The notes beneath the pieces were generated by a model, which saw nothing but the letters and a program-made list of their open reading frames with translations, was not told the origin of the DNA and searched no databases. From assembly GCA_021797265.1 (NCBI GenBank), contig JAJZZZ010000095.1, positions 1 through 5,501 on the forward strand: a DNA stretch of 5,501 nt, written 5' to 3'. The stretch comes from Thermoplasmata archaeon (lineage in GTDB: Archaea; Thermoplasmatota; Thermoplasmata; Thermoplasmatales; Thermoplasmataceae). Positions 5,369 through 5,501 of this stretch are shown piece by piece. Made by a program: the position numbers and the translations under genes. How positions within the stretch are numbered: the stretch's first letter is position 1; the number at the start of each line of letters is the position of its first letter.

Positions 5369-5501
5369 TCAGTCCTGGATGATATCCTTTGCTCCTGCTT
5401 TGGCTCTTGACCATGTTTCCGCGGAGAGCGCTAAGCCAGCGACCAACAGAACATTGGCAACAGCAAGGTTCACAAACCATCCATTGAGAAGTCCCAGCGA
5501 A
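5369..5501 (-). CDS. C-terminal fragment of an unidentified membrane protein
   Basis: On the minus strand a frame open from the window edge ends in TGA (5369-5371). Its last 43 residues include one membrane segment (LNGWFVNLAVANVLLVAG) followed by a basic and polar tail ending AKAGAKDIIQD. The tail has the look of the cytoplasmic end of a multi-helix protein. The 5' part lies outside the window and I do not recognise the family. It faces the glycoprotein gene end to end, with 40 bases between the two stop codons and no obvious T-run on the plus strand. Confidence 0.6.
   Translation of the reverse strand, partial: SLGLLNGWFVNLAVANVLLVAGLALSAETWSRAKAGAKDIIQD

Noticed and set aside
1..5501. CRISPR array or tandem repeats
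   Set aside because: No regularly spaced direct repeats were seen; repeated strings such as GTGCTCC (3674-3680 and 3731-3737) are isolated and short.

Overview
The window looks archaeal and most likely comes from the Thermoplasmata (Thermoplasmatales-like acidophiles). The reasons are TATA boxes about 25 bases before start codons (leaderless transcripts), a tRNA without an encoded CCA end, an archaeal-type DUF998 membrane protein, a hexameric-type glutamate dehydrogenase and a surface protein very rich in N-glycosylation sequons. This placement comes from reading the sequence, not from a database match.

Layout, left to right. (1) Bases 1-62: the first 20 codons of a minus-strand gene that leaves the window. 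(2) 146-739, minus: a six-helix DUF998 membrane protein with a leaderless promoter. (3) 740-882: a divergent control region with two small palindromes. (4) 883-2133, plus: NAD(P)-dependent glutamate dehydrogenase. (5) 2191-2262, plus: tRNA-Gly(CCC). (6) 2263-2815: no intact gene. It holds the wreck of an IS200/IS605-type element: two terminal-type hairpins, a further nested inverted repeat and the last codons of a tnpB gene running into a classical right end. (7) 2816-3625, plus: a DapB-like reductase whose active-site histidine pair is replaced. (8) 3626-3969: no convincing gene, but a striking nested fold at 3719-3814 followed by a T-run. (9) 3970-5328, plus: a secreted or membrane-anchored beta-propeller-like glycoprotein with a GTG start. 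(10) 5369-5501, minus: the C-terminal 43 codons of a membrane protein.

The genes do not form an operon. Each appears to have its own promoter, and strand changes or non-coding stretches separate them. Glutamate dehydrogenase and the DapB-like protein both use nicotinamide cofactors in amino-acid metabolism, but the tRNA and the transposon relic lie between them, so functional coupling is weak. I did not find an intact novel defence or mobile system. The best leads are the tnpB/omega-RNA-like relic, the folded element at 3719-3823 and the DapB homologue lacking its histidines.
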